From Streptomyces sp. D2-8 (GTDB taxonomy: Bacteria; Actinomycetota; Actinomycetes; Streptomycetales; Streptomycetaceae), in the NCBI RefSeq assembly GCF_023184515.1, contig NZ_JAAHBP010000005.1, forward strand, positions 248,001-312,000: a stretch of DNA of 64,000 nucleotides, written 5' to 3'. Numbering within the stretch: the stretch's first letter is position 1; each line of letters begins with the position of its first letter. Below the pieces are notes generated by a model that had not been told where the DNA came from, made no database searches, and was given only the letters and a program-made list of their open reading frames with translations. Position numbers and translations under genes: made by a program. Shown here one piece after another: positions 34,349-43,807 of this stretch.

Positions 34349-35071
34349 TCAGGTCGCGCGCCAGTAGCCCAGCGCGTGCACCCGCTGCTTGGGCAGGCCC
34401 AGTTCCTTGCGGACGTACGCCGTCAGGGCCCGGGTCGTCACCGTGTCGCAGGCGATCCAGACGTAAGGGTCGGCGGTGCCCTGGAGCAGGCCGGGCAGGT
34501 CCGACTTCACCCGGTCGACCAGATGCGCGCCGGAGTCCTGGCGCGGCACCTTGCGCAGCTCGTGCCGGTCCGGGTCGGTGCGGAACGGCAGGTCGTCGTC
34601 GCCGCCCTCGAACCAGACGGTGGCCGGGGCGGCACCAAGGGCGTCCAGGAGGGAGTTGATGGCCGGGAGCGAGGCCGGGTCGCCGACGGCGAAGACGTGC
34701 GAGGGCGCGGGGCTCGGATGCTCGAAGCCGGTGCCCTGGACGGTCGCCCCGATGGTGTCGCCCGGCTTCGCCGCCCTGGCCCAGTCGCTGGCGCACCCCT
34801 CGTGCAGGGCGAACTCCAGGCCGAAGGTGCCGGCCTCGGCGTCCGGGTCGACCAGGGTGTAGGCCCGCTGGTGCGGCTTGCCCGCGTTGTCGAACCACAG
34901 TCGTACCCACATGGTGGGGTGCACTCCGGTCGCCGCCAGCAGACCGCCGTCGGTGAAGCGCAGCCGCCGGTAGTCCGGGGTGACGTCCTCGACGTCCGTC
35001 ACCGTGAACTCGAAGTCCTTGCCACGCAGCAGCTTGAGGACCGCGCCCTCCCAACCCCGCCCCTGCCCCAT
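34349..35071 (-). CDS. siderophore-interacting protein (ViuB/SIP family)
   Basis: 240 residues. FAD- and NAD(P)H-binding ferric-siderophore reductase: RAYTLVDPDAEAGTFGLEFALHEG (the RxYTxR-type FAD motif, here RAYTLV), ASDWARAAKPGDTIGATVQGTGF, AVGDPASLPAINSLLDAL, and a C-terminal RKELGLPKQRVHALGYWR. It would release iron inside the cell. An iron box sits between its start and the divergent acylase gene, so it should be repressed by DmdR/IdeR when iron is plentiful. Confidence 0.9.
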   Translation of the reverse strand: MGQGRGWEGAVLKLLRGKDFEFTVTDVEDVTPDYRRLRFTDGGLLAATGVHPTMWVRLWFDNAGKPHQRAYTLVDPDAEAGTFGLEFALHEGCASDWARAAKPGDTIGATVQGTGFEHPSPAPSHVFAVGDPASLPAINSLLDALGAAPATVWFEGGDDDLPFRTDPDRHELRKVPRQDSGAHLVDRVKSDLPGLLQGTADPYVWIACDTVTTRALTAYVRKELGLPKQRVHALGYWRAT

Positions 35072-35115
35072 CGTGTTTCCGCCCCTTCGCGTACGATTCC
35101 GGCCACAGTTGTGAC

Positions 35116-35134
35116 TTAGGCAAGCCTAACCTAA
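35116..35134. promoter_or_regulatory. iron box (DmdR/IdeR operator)
   Basis: TTAGGCAAGCCTAACCTAA matches the 19-bp actinobacterial iron-box consensus TTAGGTTAGGCTnACCTAA closely and is placed between divergent starts at 35071 and 35154. Confidence 0.85.
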
Positions 35135-35153
35135 AGAAAAGAGGGGGCACAGC

Positions 35154-37241
35154 GTGGCCATCGAGATCTACCGTGACGCCTGGGGCATTCCGCATCTGCG
35201 CGCGGGCAGCGCGGCCGAACTCGCCCGGGCGCAGGGCCGCGTCACCGCCCGCGACCGGGCCTGGCAGCTGGAGGTCGAGCGGCACCGGGCGCAGGGCACC
35301 TCGGCGTCCTTCCTCGGTGAGAGCGCCCTGGCCTGGGACCGGTTCGCGAGACGGGCCAGACTCGACGACACCGCGCAACGCTGCTTCGCGGACCTGGAGA
35401 GACGGGACCCCGGGACGGCACGGTGGGTGCGGGCGTACGTCGACGGGGTCAACGAAGGGCTGGCCGACACCACCGCCCCCGAGTTCGCCCGCACCGGTCT
35501 CACCCCCGGCCGCTGGGAACCCTGGACCCCCCTCGGCGTCTGGCTCGCCACCCACATCCTCTTCGCCGGGTTCCCGGCGAAGCTCTGGCGCGAGCAGGTC
35601 GCCGTCCACCTGGACGCGGACGCCATCGGCCTCTTCGCCACCGACGGCCCCGGCACCTCCGGCAGCAACGGCTGGCTGGTGAGCGGGGAGCGGACCGTCA
35701 CCGGGCAGGCGGTCATCGCCGGTGACCCGCACCGCTGGATCGAGGACCCGGGCGTCTACCAGCAGATCCATCTGTCCTGCCCGGAGTTCGACGTCGTGGG
35801 CCTGGCGGTCCCCGGCATCCCCGGCATCGCCCACTTCGGGCACACCGGCACGGTCGCCTGGGCGATCACCAACGCCATGGCCGACTACCAGGACCTCTAC
35901 CGGGAGCGGCTGCGGCGCACCGGGGCCGGAGTGGAGGCCCTCGGCCCGGACGGGGTCTGGCGGCGGGTGGCCCGGCACACGGAGACCGTCGAGGTGGCGG
36001 GCGAGGAGCCGGTCGAGGTCGAGGTGATCGAGACCGGCCGGGGCCCGGTGATCATCGGCGGGCCCGAAGGCCTCGACGGCGACCTGGCCGACCCCTCCGG
36101 CGTGCCCGTGGCGATCAGCCTGCGCTACCCGCCCCGCGTCACCGGCGACCTCGGCTTCGGCGCCCTGCTGGCGCTGCTGCGGGCCCGCCGGGTCGCCGAC
36201 GTGGACCGGGCCCTCGACCACTGGGCCGAGCCGGTCAACGTCGTCCAGGCCGCCGACACCGAGGGCGGAGTCCTGCACCGCGTGGCCGGGCGGGTGCCGC
36301 AGCGCGCCGAGACCAACTCCCTGCGGGTGGTGCCCGCGTGGGAGCCCGGCCACGAGTGGCGGGGCTGGCATGTGACACCGCGCGCCGGGCTCACCGACGG
36401 CGTCGCCGTCATGGCCAACCAGCGCGGCCCGGCCGAACCCCTCGGCGTCGAGTTCGCCCCGCCGCACCGCGCCGGCCGCATCGCCGCGCTGCTCGCGGGC
36501 AAGGAACACTGGTCCGCCGCCGACATGCCCGCCCTCCACACGGACACCCACCTGGCCTCCGCGGCCCCCCTCCTGGACCACCTCGGCGCCCTCGACACCC
36601 TCACCCCCGAGGCCGCCGCCCTCAGGGACCGCCTCCTCGGCTGGGACCGCCGCATGGACGCCGGCAGCGCCGACGCGGCCCTCTACGCGGCCGTGCGCGC
36701 AGCGGTCGTACGGCGGCTCGCGGCGCACCCGGCGTTCGCCGCGCTCACCGCACCACCGGCGTACCCCGAGGTGTTCCGGCCCTGGCTCGCCCTCGTCCCC
36801 CGGGTCGGCTTCGCCCTCGAACACCTGCTGCGGGCCGGGGACCTGTACGGAATCGACCGCCCGGCGGCCGTCCGCGCGGCGATCGAGGACGTGGCCCTGC
36901 GCCCGCCGGCCGGTGTCTGGGGCGACACCCACCGCCTCGCCCCCTGGCGGGCGCTGGAGCCGGAGCAGCCGTACGACGAGCCGGGGCTGTCCGGTGACCA
37001 CGACTGCGTGCTGTGCACCTCGGGCGTGCCGGGCCTCACCGACCGCGCCGCCCGGGGCCCGGCCGCCCGGTACGTCTGGGACCTGGCCCGGCGCGAGGAC
37101 AGCCGCTGGGTGGTTCCGCTCGGCGCCTCGGGCGTCCCCGGCTCGCCCCACCACCGCGACCAGCTCCCCCTGTGGCTCGCGGGAGACCTCGTCCCGGTCG
37201 TCACCGACTGGGCCCGGCTGGAGAAGGAAACCGATGTCTGA
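35154..37241 (+). CDS. penicillin-acylase-family Ntn hydrolase without signal peptide
   Basis: 695 residues from GTG (GAGGGGG upstream). The N-terminus is the spacer-side motif IEIYRDAWGIPHLRAGSAAELARAQGRVTARDRAWQLEVERHRAQGTSA. The processing site is GTSGSNGWLVSG, making Ser171 the new N-terminal nucleophile. HFGHTGTVAWAITNAMADYQDLY is the family's second conserved block. Unlike secreted acylases there is no signal, so it should act in the cytoplasm. With an iron box in front and siderophore genes on both sides, hydrolysis of an amide in a siderophore or its precursor is a reasonable guess. Confidence 0.88.
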   Translation: MAIEIYRDAWGIPHLRAGSAAELARAQGRVTARDRAWQLEVERHRAQGTSASFLGESALAWDRFARRARLDDTAQRCFADLERRDPGTARWVRAYVDGVNEGLADTTAPEFARTGLTPGRWEPWTPLGVWLATHILFAGFPAKLWREQVAVHLDADAIGLFATDGPGTSGSNGWLVSGERTVTGQAVIAGDPHRWIEDPGVYQQIHLSCPEFDVVGLAVPGIPGIAHFGHTGTVAWAITNAMADYQDLYRERLRRTGAGVEALGPDGVWRRVARHTETVEVAGEEPVEVEVIETGRGPVIIGGPEGLDGDLADPSGVPVAISLRYPPRVTGDLGFGALLALLRARRVADVDRALDHWAEPVNVVQAADTEGGVLHRVAGRVPQRAETNSLRVVPAWEPGHEWRGWHVTPRAGLTDGVAVMANQRGPAEPLGVEFAPPHRAGRIAALLAGKEHWSAADMPALHTDTHLASAAPLLDHLGALDTLTPEAAALRDRLLGWDRRMDAGSADAALYAAVRAAVVRRLAAHPAFAALTAPPAYPEVFRPWLALVPRVGFALEHLLRAGDLYGIDRPAAVRAAIEDVALRPPAGVWGDTHRLAPWRALEPEQPYDEPGLSGDHDCVLCTSGVPGLTDRAARGPAARYVWDLARREDSRWVVPLGASGVPGSPHHRDQLPLWLAGDLVPVVTDWARLEKETDV

Positions 37242-37842
37242 CCCGTACGCCTCCCGCGCCCCCGTCCACGAGCAGGTGATCGAAGGCTTCGGCACCGTCC
37301 GCGTCCTGCCGCTGGACGCCAGGGCCGACGCCGCCGTGATCCACCGCTGGGTGAGCGAGGACCGGGCCGTCTTCTGGGGCATGAACGGGCTGACCGAGCA
37401 GCAGGTCGCCGAGGTCTACGCCCACATGGCCACGCTCGACACCCACCACGCCTTCCTCGTCGTCCGGGAGGGCGCGCCGGTCGCGCTCCTCCAGACCTAC
37501 GAGCCGGAGGCCGACCGCGTCAGCGAGTGCTACGAGGTCCGCCCCGGTGACATCGGCGTCCACCTGCTGCTCGCCCCCGCGGGTCCGGGCGGCGGACAGC
37601 CCGGCTGGACCGCCCGGCTGGTGACGGTCATCGCCGGGTACGTCCTGCTCGGCCTGGACCGCCGGCGGGTCGTGGTCGACCCGGACGTGCGCAACGAGAA
37701 GGCGGTCACCCGTTTCCTCGAGCTCGGCTTCGCTCGCGGGCCGGTGGTGGTCCTGCCGGAGATCGACCTGCCGGACGTGTACCTGCCGGAGAAGAAGGCC
37801 CAGCTCGCCTTCCTCGACCGGGAGATACTGTTCCCCGGGTGA
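37234..37842 (+). CDS. siderophore-type GNAT acyltransferase
   Basis: 202 residues; its ATG lies 8 bp inside the acylase gene. Acetyltransferase of the MbtK/IucB type that acylates N-hydroxylysine or a related amine: RVLPLDARADAAVIHRWVSEDRAVFWGMNGLTEQQVAEVY, YEVRPGDIGVHLLLAP, and VVVDPDVRNEKAVTRFLELGF. Such enzymes normally sit beside an amino-acid N-monooxygenase and an NIS synthetase; neither is in this window, so it may act on an imported siderophore or complement a cluster elsewhere. Confidence 0.85.
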   Translation: MSDPYASRAPVHEQVIEGFGTVRVLPLDARADAAVIHRWVSEDRAVFWGMNGLTEQQVAEVYAHMATLDTHHAFLVVREGAPVALLQTYEPEADRVSECYEVRPGDIGVHLLLAPAGPGGGQPGWTARLVTVIAGYVLLGLDRRRVVVDPDVRNEKAVTRFLELGFARGPVVVLPEIDLPDVYLPEKKAQLAFLDREILFPG

Positions 37843-38318
37843 CCCCCGAGCACCTCATCGCCCACTACGGACTCGAACCGATCCCGCGCGAGGGCGGCCT
37901 GTTCCGCCAGACCTGGGCCGGTCCCGAACGCCCCGACGGCAGGCCGGAGGGGACGGCGATCGTCGCGCTCCTGACAGCGGAGGACTTCTCCGCCCTCCAC
38001 CGCCTGCCGACGGACGAGATCTGGCACTTCTACCGGGGCGATCCCCTGGAACTCCTCCTGCTCGCCCCGGACGGCGGCACCCGGACGGTGGTCCTCGGGC
38101 CGGACGTCCTCCAGGGCCAGCACGTCCAGTTCACGGTCCCGGCGGGCACCTGGATGGGTGGCCGGGTGGCCGAGGGCGGCGCATGGGCTCTCTTCGGCTG
38201 CACGATGGCTCCCGGCTTCACGTTCGAGGGCTACGAACACGGAGACGCGGCCGAGCTGACGGCCCGCTATCCGGCACAGGCGGCCGAGATCGCGGGTCTG
38301 TCCCGGCCTTCCTCTTAA
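37839..38318 (+). CDS. cupin domain protein (DUF985)
   Basis: 159 residues from a GTG that overlaps the acyltransferase stop. Cupin motifs: LPTDEIWHFYRGDPLELLLL and a second block GTWMGGRVAEGGAWALFGCTMAPGFTFEGYEHGD. The family has a metal-binding cupin fold of unknown activity. It is the last gene of the iron-box operon. Confidence 0.82.
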   Translation: MTPEHLIAHYGLEPIPREGGLFRQTWAGPERPDGRPEGTAIVALLTAEDFSALHRLPTDEIWHFYRGDPLELLLLAPDGGTRTVVLGPDVLQGQHVQFTVPAGTWMGGRVAEGGAWALFGCTMAPGFTFEGYEHGDAAELTARYPAQAAEIAGLSRPSS

Positions 38319-38395
38319 CCCCCCACCCGGTGAGCACTACACCGATCCCGTCCGTACCTAACGGGAAGCCGTACAGCCCGACCCCGGAGAACCAC

Positions 38396-40270
38396 GTGGA
38401 CCACCGGCGGAACGAGGATCGCCATGTCGGACGCCCCCGGCGTCTCCAGGCCTTGGTGCTGCTCGGCACCGTGCTGGTACTGCTCCTCGCCGGAGCAGCC
38501 CCCGCCTCCGCCCACGCCGCCCTCCGCGGTACCGACCCCGACGACGGATCCGTCGTCGGGCAGGCCCCCCGCCACGTCACCCTGACCTTCACCGAGTCCG
38601 TGGGCCTGCTCGACGACTCCTTCCGGGTCTTCGGCCCGGACCAGCGCCGGGTCCACACCGGCGAGGCCACGCACGCGGACGGCCGCTCCGACACGGCCCG
38701 GATCGGCCTGCCCGGCAAGCTCGCCCAGGGCACGTACACGGTGGCCTGGCGGGTCGTGTCCGCCGACAGCCACCCCGTCTCCGGCGCCTTCTCCTTCTCC
38801 GTGGGGAAGCGTTCCGCGACCACGGCCCAGGTCGACACGGGCCTGGCCGAGGACCCGCTCACCGGCCGCCTCTACGACACCGCCCGCTATCTCGCCTACC
38901 TCGCCGCCGCGCTGCTCGTCGGCACGGCCGCGTTCGCGCTGCTGTGCCGGCCCGCGCACACGTCCCCCCTGCGCCGGCCGCTGGTGACGGCCTGGTGGAC
39001 GCTGCTGGGCTCGACGGCCGTCCTGCTCCTGCTGCGCGCCCCGTACGAGACGGGCACCGGCCCGGCCGCGGCCTTCGACACCGCCGCCCTCGGCCGCACC
39101 CTGACCGGCCGCCCGGGCCTGGCCCTGCTCGCCCGGCTGGCCGTCCTCCTGCTGACCGCCGCCTTCCTGATACGGCTGTCCAGGCGCCGTGACCGACAGG
39201 GTCCCGCCGCCCTGGCGATCGGCACGACCCTGGCCATCGGCCTGGCCCTGACCTGGGCGGCGGCCGAGCACGCCTCCGCCGGGATCCAGGTGCCGCTGGC
39301 GATGACGTCGTCCGTACTGCACCTGCTGGCGACCGGCGTCTGGCTCGGCGGCCTCGTGGCGCTGCTGCTGACCCTGCGCCGCTCGTCCGGCGACGACCTG
39401 GTGGAGATCGTGCCCCGCTTCTCGCGGATCGCCTTCGCCTCGGTGTGCGTCCTGGCCGTCACGGGCCTCTACCAGTCCTGGCGCGGCCTCGGCTCCCTCT
39501 CCGCGCTGACCGGCACGTCGTACGGCCGTCTGCTGCTCGCCAAACTCGCCGGGGTCGCCGTGCTGTTGCTGGCGGCCCGGTACTCGCGGCGCTGGACCGC
39601 GCGGATCGCGGCACCGGCGGCCGTCACCCCGGCCGCTGTCCACGAGCGGGTCCCGCAGCCGGTCGGCGCACCGGCGGAACCCGAGCCCGGGGAACCGTCC
39701 GGGCGCTCCGAGGAATCGGGGACGCCGCCCGGCGAACCGGCGGCGGAGCCTCCCTCGTCCGACGCCGACCGGGATACCCGGCGCCGCCGGCTGCGCCGCT
39801 CCGTCCTCGCGGAAGTCGCCGTCGCCGCCGTGGTGTTGATGATCACGACCGTACTCACCGGAACCCTTCCGGCCCGTGCCCAGGCCGAGGCGGCCCAGCA
39901 GGCCCCGGCGGGCTCGCTGCCGCCCACGACCCTGGTCACGGTGCCCTTCGACACGGGCGCGGGATCCTTGTCCGGACGCGGCACGGTGCAGGTCACCCTG
40001 GACCCGGCCCGCGTCGGCGAGAACGGCGTCCAGGCCGTGGTGTCCGGCTCCGACACTGGCCTGGTCGTCGTCCCCGAGGTCCGGATCACCTTCACCCTGC
40101 CCTCCCGGAAGGTCGGCCCGATCGACGCCGAACTCACCGACCAGGGCGGCTACTGGAGCACCAACTCCGTCAACCTGCCGCTCGCCGGGAACTGGACGAT
40201 GAAGACGACCGTGCGGGTGTCGGACGTGGACCAGGTGTCGGTGGAGGAACAGGTGCGGATCGCGCCCTAG
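38396..40270 (+). CDS. CopC-CopD fusion, copper resistance/uptake protein
   Basis: 624 residues from GTG (GGAGA upstream). Signal peptide ending ASAHA, so the mature protein starts near His40 as copper-binding CopC domains require. CopC domain: HAALRGTDPDDGSVVGQAPRHVTLTFTESV ... VSADSHPVSGAFSFSVG. Then an eight-helix CopD membrane domain, a Pro/Glu-rich loop, one more TM and a C-terminal extracellular domain (about 500-624). Probably periplasm-side copper binding with delivery across the membrane. The last 101 bp overlap the convergent DUF72 gene. Confidence 0.88.
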   Translation: MDHRRNEDRHVGRPRRLQALVLLGTVLVLLLAGAAPASAHAALRGTDPDDGSVVGQAPRHVTLTFTESVGLLDDSFRVFGPDQRRVHTGEATHADGRSDTARIGLPGKLAQGTYTVAWRVVSADSHPVSGAFSFSVGKRSATTAQVDTGLAEDPLTGRLYDTARYLAYLAAALLVGTAAFALLCRPAHTSPLRRPLVTAWWTLLGSTAVLLLLRAPYETGTGPAAAFDTAALGRTLTGRPGLALLARLAVLLLTAAFLIRLSRRRDRQGPAALAIGTTLAIGLALTWAAAEHASAGIQVPLAMTSSVLHLLATGVWLGGLVALLLTLRRSSGDDLVEIVPRFSRIAFASVCVLAVTGLYQSWRGLGSLSALTGTSYGRLLLAKLAGVAVLLLAARYSRRWTARIAAPAAVTPAAVHERVPQPVGAPAEPEPGEPSGRSEESGTPPGEPAAEPPSSDADRDTRRRRLRRSVLAEVAVAAVVLMITTVLTGTLPARAQAEAAQQAPAGSLPPTTLVTVPFDTGAGSLSGRGTVQVTLDPARVGENGVQAVVSGSDTGLVVVPEVRITFTLPSRKVGPIDAELTDQGGYWSTNSVNLPLAGNWTMKTTVRVSDVDQVSVEEQVRIAP

Positions 40271-41159
40271 GGAGATCCATCAGAAGCCCCCTGGGCACCC
40301 GGGCCGCCGGCGCGTCCCCGTCGAGGAGCCGTGTCATGGTCTCGGCGGCGCGGACTGCGGCGTCGCCGCAGCAGTTGTTGAACAGGACGTGGACCTGTTC
40401 GGTCCGCTCGGCCAGCCGCCGCACGCGGGGCAGCCACTCGGCGAGTTCGTCCTCGTCGTACGCGTACCGGAACCGGTCCTCCTTGCTGCCGGTCCCCCAG
40501 GCGGTGCTGCGGCCGTGGAACCGGACGACGGACAGCCGGGACGAGGTCACGGGGGTGACGGGCGGGACGGAGGAGGGGAGCGTCTGCGTCATGTCGACGG
40601 CGACCGCGGCCATGCCGTGCCGGGTGAGCCACGCCCCTGTCGCCTCGTCCTGCCCCGCCTCCCACCAGGAGGGGTGCCGGAACTCGACGGCGACGGGCCA
40701 GCCTTCGGTCCGCTCCGCGCACTCCTGGAGGAACGCCTGAGCCCGCTGCCCGGGCCGGAACCAGGGCGGGAACTGGAACAGCACGCTCCCGAGCCGCCCG
40801 GCCTCCCGCAGCGGCTCGATCCCGGCCGCGAACCGGGCCCACACCTCGTCGAGCACCACCGGGTCCCGGTGCTCGGCCCGCAGCCCGTCCGGCATCACCG
40901 CCTCGCGGGTGGGATGCCCGGTGAGCAGCGAGAACGCCTTCACGTCGAACACGAACCCGTCCGGTGTCCGCTCGGCCCACAACCGGCTGTTCCGCTCGCT
41001 CGGCAGCGCGTAGTACGAGGCGTCGACCTCGACGACACCGAACCGCTCGGCGTAGTGCCGTAACCGCCCCTCGGCGTCCCGCCGCCCCGGGGGATACCAG
41101 CCGCCGGCCACCAGCGCCCGGTCGGTCCAGGAACACGTGCCCACCAGGATCTGACCCAT
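40170..41159 (-). CDS. DUF72 domain protein with read-through C-terminus
   Basis: 329 residues from ATG at 41159. DUF72 TIM-barrel-like core: ILVGTCSWTDRALVAGGWYPP, YAERFGVVEVDASYYALPSERNSRLWAERTPDGFVFDVKAFSLLTGH, LFQFPPWF, VAVEFRHPSWW and VHVLFNNCCGDAAVRAAETM. The last 34 residues (Pro/Ser-rich, SSSSSSS) are encoded by the antisense strand of the CopC-CopD 3' end and do not look conserved, so the original stop was probably lost. Function of DUF72 is unknown. Confidence 0.82.
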   Translation of the reverse strand: MGQILVGTCSWTDRALVAGGWYPPGRRDAEGRLRHYAERFGVVEVDASYYALPSERNSRLWAERTPDGFVFDVKAFSLLTGHPTREAVMPDGLRAEHRDPVVLDEVWARFAAGIEPLREAGRLGSVLFQFPPWFRPGQRAQAFLQECAERTEGWPVAVEFRHPSWWEAGQDEATGAWLTRHGMAAVAVDMTQTLPSSVPPVTPVTSSRLSVVRFHGRSTAWGTGSKEDRFRYAYDEDELAEWLPRVRRLAERTEQVHVLFNNCCGDAAVRAAETMTRLLDGDAPAARVPRGLLMDLPRARSAPVPPPTPGPRPTPARSSSSSSSRRAAG

Positions 41160-41308
41160 GCGGGAGCGGATACCCGGGCCGGGCGGCGGCAGGCTCCGCT
41201 TCCGGCCGGGACGTCGCGGTGAGACTCGCCCGGAATCGGGGTAAGCGGGTGATATCTGCATAAATCCGGGGTTATGGATGATTACCCCTGAGAGCGAGAT
41301 GACCGATC

Positions 41309-43807
41309 ATGGAGCAGCCCGCCACCGTCGGCCGGGCCGTCCGGCCGCTCGGAGAGGACCCCGAAGCGCTCGAAGCCTGCGTCGGCGAAACCCTCACGGT
41401 CCGCGTCACCCTCGACGAACACGGCACCGTGACCGGCTGGAACGCGGGCGCCGAGCGACTCCTCGGGTACTCGGCCGGGCAGCTGACGGGGCGCCCCGCC
41501 GCGGATCTGCTGGCCGAGCCGATCCCGGTGCGCGGCGGGCTGCCCACCCTCGCCGGGCTGTCGCGCTGGAACGGCGACGTCGCGCTCCGGCACCGCGACG
41601 GCCGCAAGCTCACCGTCCGGATCCTCGCCCACCACCGGCCGGCCGGCGTCGACGCCCCCGCCTGGCTGATCGTCTCCGCCCTGACCGGCCGGCAGCCGTC
41701 GGCCGATCTCGACGAATCCCTCGTGAGCTGGAGCTTCGCCCAGTCCCCGTGCTGCGCCCAGGCCATCTACGACACCCGGCTCCGGCTGCTGCGGGCCAAC
41801 GCCGACATGGAGCGGGCCGCGGCGCTCACCGAGGAGGAGATGCGGGGCCTGCGCGTCTCCGAGATCATCGACGACGACGCCGGCGAGCGGGCCGAGCGCA
41901 GCATGCTCCGGGTGCTGCGGACGGGCGAGCCGCAGTACGACGAGAACTTCCTGCGCGCCCCCGGCGAGACCCATGAGCACGCCTGGTCGGTCTTCGTGTC
42001 CGCGCTGCGCGACCCCGAGGGCGTCATCCGGGGCGTCTGCCTGTCCGCGCACGACATGACGGAGCAGCTCTGGGCCCGTGAGCGCCTCCAGCTGATCGCC
42101 GAGGCCGGCCGGCACATCGGCAGCACGCTGGACGTGACGCGCACGGCCCAGGAGCTGGCGGACGTGACCGTCCCGGTCCTGGCCGACCTCGTCAGCGTCG
42201 ATCTGCTGGCCGCGCTGGACGACGCACCCGAACCACCCGCGCGGGCGGTGCCGGCGGACGGGCCGCTGCTGCTGCGCCGGGTCGCCCTGCGGTCCGTGAC
42301 CCCGGGCGCCCCGGAGTCGGCCGTGGCGGCCGGCGCGGTGGACTCCTACCCGGAGGGTTCGACGCCCTTCGAGAGCCTGCGCACCGGACAGCCCGTCGTG
42401 CACCGGGCGAGCGACCCGGCGTTCCGCGCCTGGCTCGCCGGCGATGCGGGCCGGGCCGCCCGGGTCCGGGCGTACGGCATCCACTCCGTGATGGCCGTGC
42501 CGCTCGCCGCCCGCGGCACCACCCTGGGCGTCGTGTTCTTCCTCCGGCACCGCAACCAGGAGACCTTCCGGCACGACGACCTGGTCCTGGCCGGGGAACT
42601 GGCCGCCCGGGCCGCCGTCAGCATCGACAACGCCCGCCGCTTCACCCGCGAGCGCGCCACGGCGGTCACGCTCCAGCGCAGCCTGCTGCCCCAGCGGCTG
42701 CCCCGGCAGGCGGCGGTCGAGGTCGCCTCCCGTTACCTCCCGGCGGGCGGGCACGCCGGTGTCGGCGGGGACTGGTTCGACGTCATCCCCCTGCCGGGGG
42801 CGCGGGTGGCCCTGGTCGTCGGTGACGTGGTCGGCCACGGGCTGCACGCGTCGGCGACCATGGGGCGGCTGCGTACGGCGGTGCGCACGCTGGCCGACAT
42901 CGACCTGCCGTGCGACGAGCTGCTGACCCACCTCGACGACCTGGTCGTCCGCCTGAACACGGAGGAGGCCGGAGACGGCGAGCGGAGCGCGGCAGCCTCC
43001 GCGGAGACCTCCGGCGACGTCGGCGCCACCTGTCTGTACGCCGTCTACGACCCCGTGACGCGGCGCTGCTGCTTCGCCGGGGCCGGGCACCCCGCGCCGG
43101 CCGTGGTGCGCCCCGACGGCACCGTCGAACTCGTCGGGCTGCCCGCCGCGCCCCCGCTCGGCCTGGGCGGTCTGCCGTACGAGGCCACCGAGGTCGTCCT
43201 GCCCGAGGGGAGCCTGCTCGCCCTCTACACCAACGGCCTGATCGAGACCCGCGACCGTGACCTCGACACCGGCGTCCACCTGCTGCGGGAGGCCTTGGCC
43301 CGCCCGGCGGCCTCACTGGACGCCCTGTGCGACACGGTCCTCGACGATCTGCTGCCGCGGCGCCCGGCCGACGACGTCGCGCTGCTCCTCGCCCGCACCC
43401 GCGCGCTCGACGCCAACCAGGTCGCCACCTGGGCGGTGCCACCCGACCCGTCAGCGGTCGCCCTGGCCCGCAGGGACGTGGTGACGCAACTGGGGCAGTG
43501 GGGCCTTTCCGACGCCGTGTTCGTCACGGAACTGGTGGTCAGCGAGCTCGTCACCAACGCCATCCGGCACGCCGAGCCGCCGATCCAGCTCCGCCTGATC
43601 CACGACACGACCCTGATCTGCGAGGTCTCCGACGGCGCCAACACCGCTCCCCACCTGCGGCGGGCCCGCACCTACGACGAGGGCGGCCGCGGCCTGCTCC
43701 TCGTCGCCCGGCTGACCGACCACTGGGGCACCCGCCAGGGCACCACGGGCAAGACCATCTGGGCGGAACAGACCCTGCCCCCCGCCGTGAGGAGCCACCT
43801 GCCATGA
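41309..43807 (+). CDS. PAS-PAS-GAF-SpoIIE phosphatase with C-terminal HATPase
   Basis: 832 residues. PAS 1 (about 20-120), PAS 2 (about 140-250, DTRLRLLRANADMERAAALTEEEMRGL), GAF (about 260-440), a PP2C/SpoIIE domain from LQRSLLPQRLP (451) with metal sites GGDWFDVI, VGDVVGHGL and ALYTNGLIE, and an RsbW-like ATPase (about 695-832, ELVTNAIRHAEPP, DEGGRGLLLV). The phosphatase line keeps the catalytic aspartates. It likely combines dephosphorylation of a STAS antagonist with anti-sigma-type kinase activity, sensing via PAS/GAF. The STAS gene at 16.7 kb could be a partner, by inference only. Confidence 0.92.
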   Translation: MEQPATVGRAVRPLGEDPEALEACVGETLTVRVTLDEHGTVTGWNAGAERLLGYSAGQLTGRPAADLLAEPIPVRGGLPTLAGLSRWNGDVALRHRDGRKLTVRILAHHRPAGVDAPAWLIVSALTGRQPSADLDESLVSWSFAQSPCCAQAIYDTRLRLLRANADMERAAALTEEEMRGLRVSEIIDDDAGERAERSMLRVLRTGEPQYDENFLRAPGETHEHAWSVFVSALRDPEGVIRGVCLSAHDMTEQLWARERLQLIAEAGRHIGSTLDVTRTAQELADVTVPVLADLVSVDLLAALDDAPEPPARAVPADGPLLLRRVALRSVTPGAPESAVAAGAVDSYPEGSTPFESLRTGQPVVHRASDPAFRAWLAGDAGRAARVRAYGIHSVMAVPLAARGTTLGVVFFLRHRNQETFRHDDLVLAGELAARAAVSIDNARRFTRERATAVTLQRSLLPQRLPRQAAVEVASRYLPAGGHAGVGGDWFDVIPLPGARVALVVGDVVGHGLHASATMGRLRTAVRTLADIDLPCDELLTHLDDLVVRLNTEEAGDGERSAAASAETSGDVGATCLYAVYDPVTRRCCFAGAGHPAPAVVRPDGTVELVGLPAAPPLGLGGLPYEATEVVLPEGSLLALYTNGLIETRDRDLDTGVHLLREALARPAASLDALCDTVLDDLLPRRPADDVALLLARTRALDANQVATWAVPPDPSAVALARRDVVTQLGQWGLSDAVFVTELVVSELVTNAIRHAEPPIQLRLIHDTTLICEVSDGANTAPHLRRARTYDEGGRGLLLVARLTDHWGTRQGTTGKTIWAEQTLPPAVRSHLP

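Noticed and set aside
35154..37241. Secreted beta-lactam acylase
   Set aside because: No signal peptide precedes the IEIYRDAWGIPH motif, and the ribosome-binding site fixes the start at 35154.
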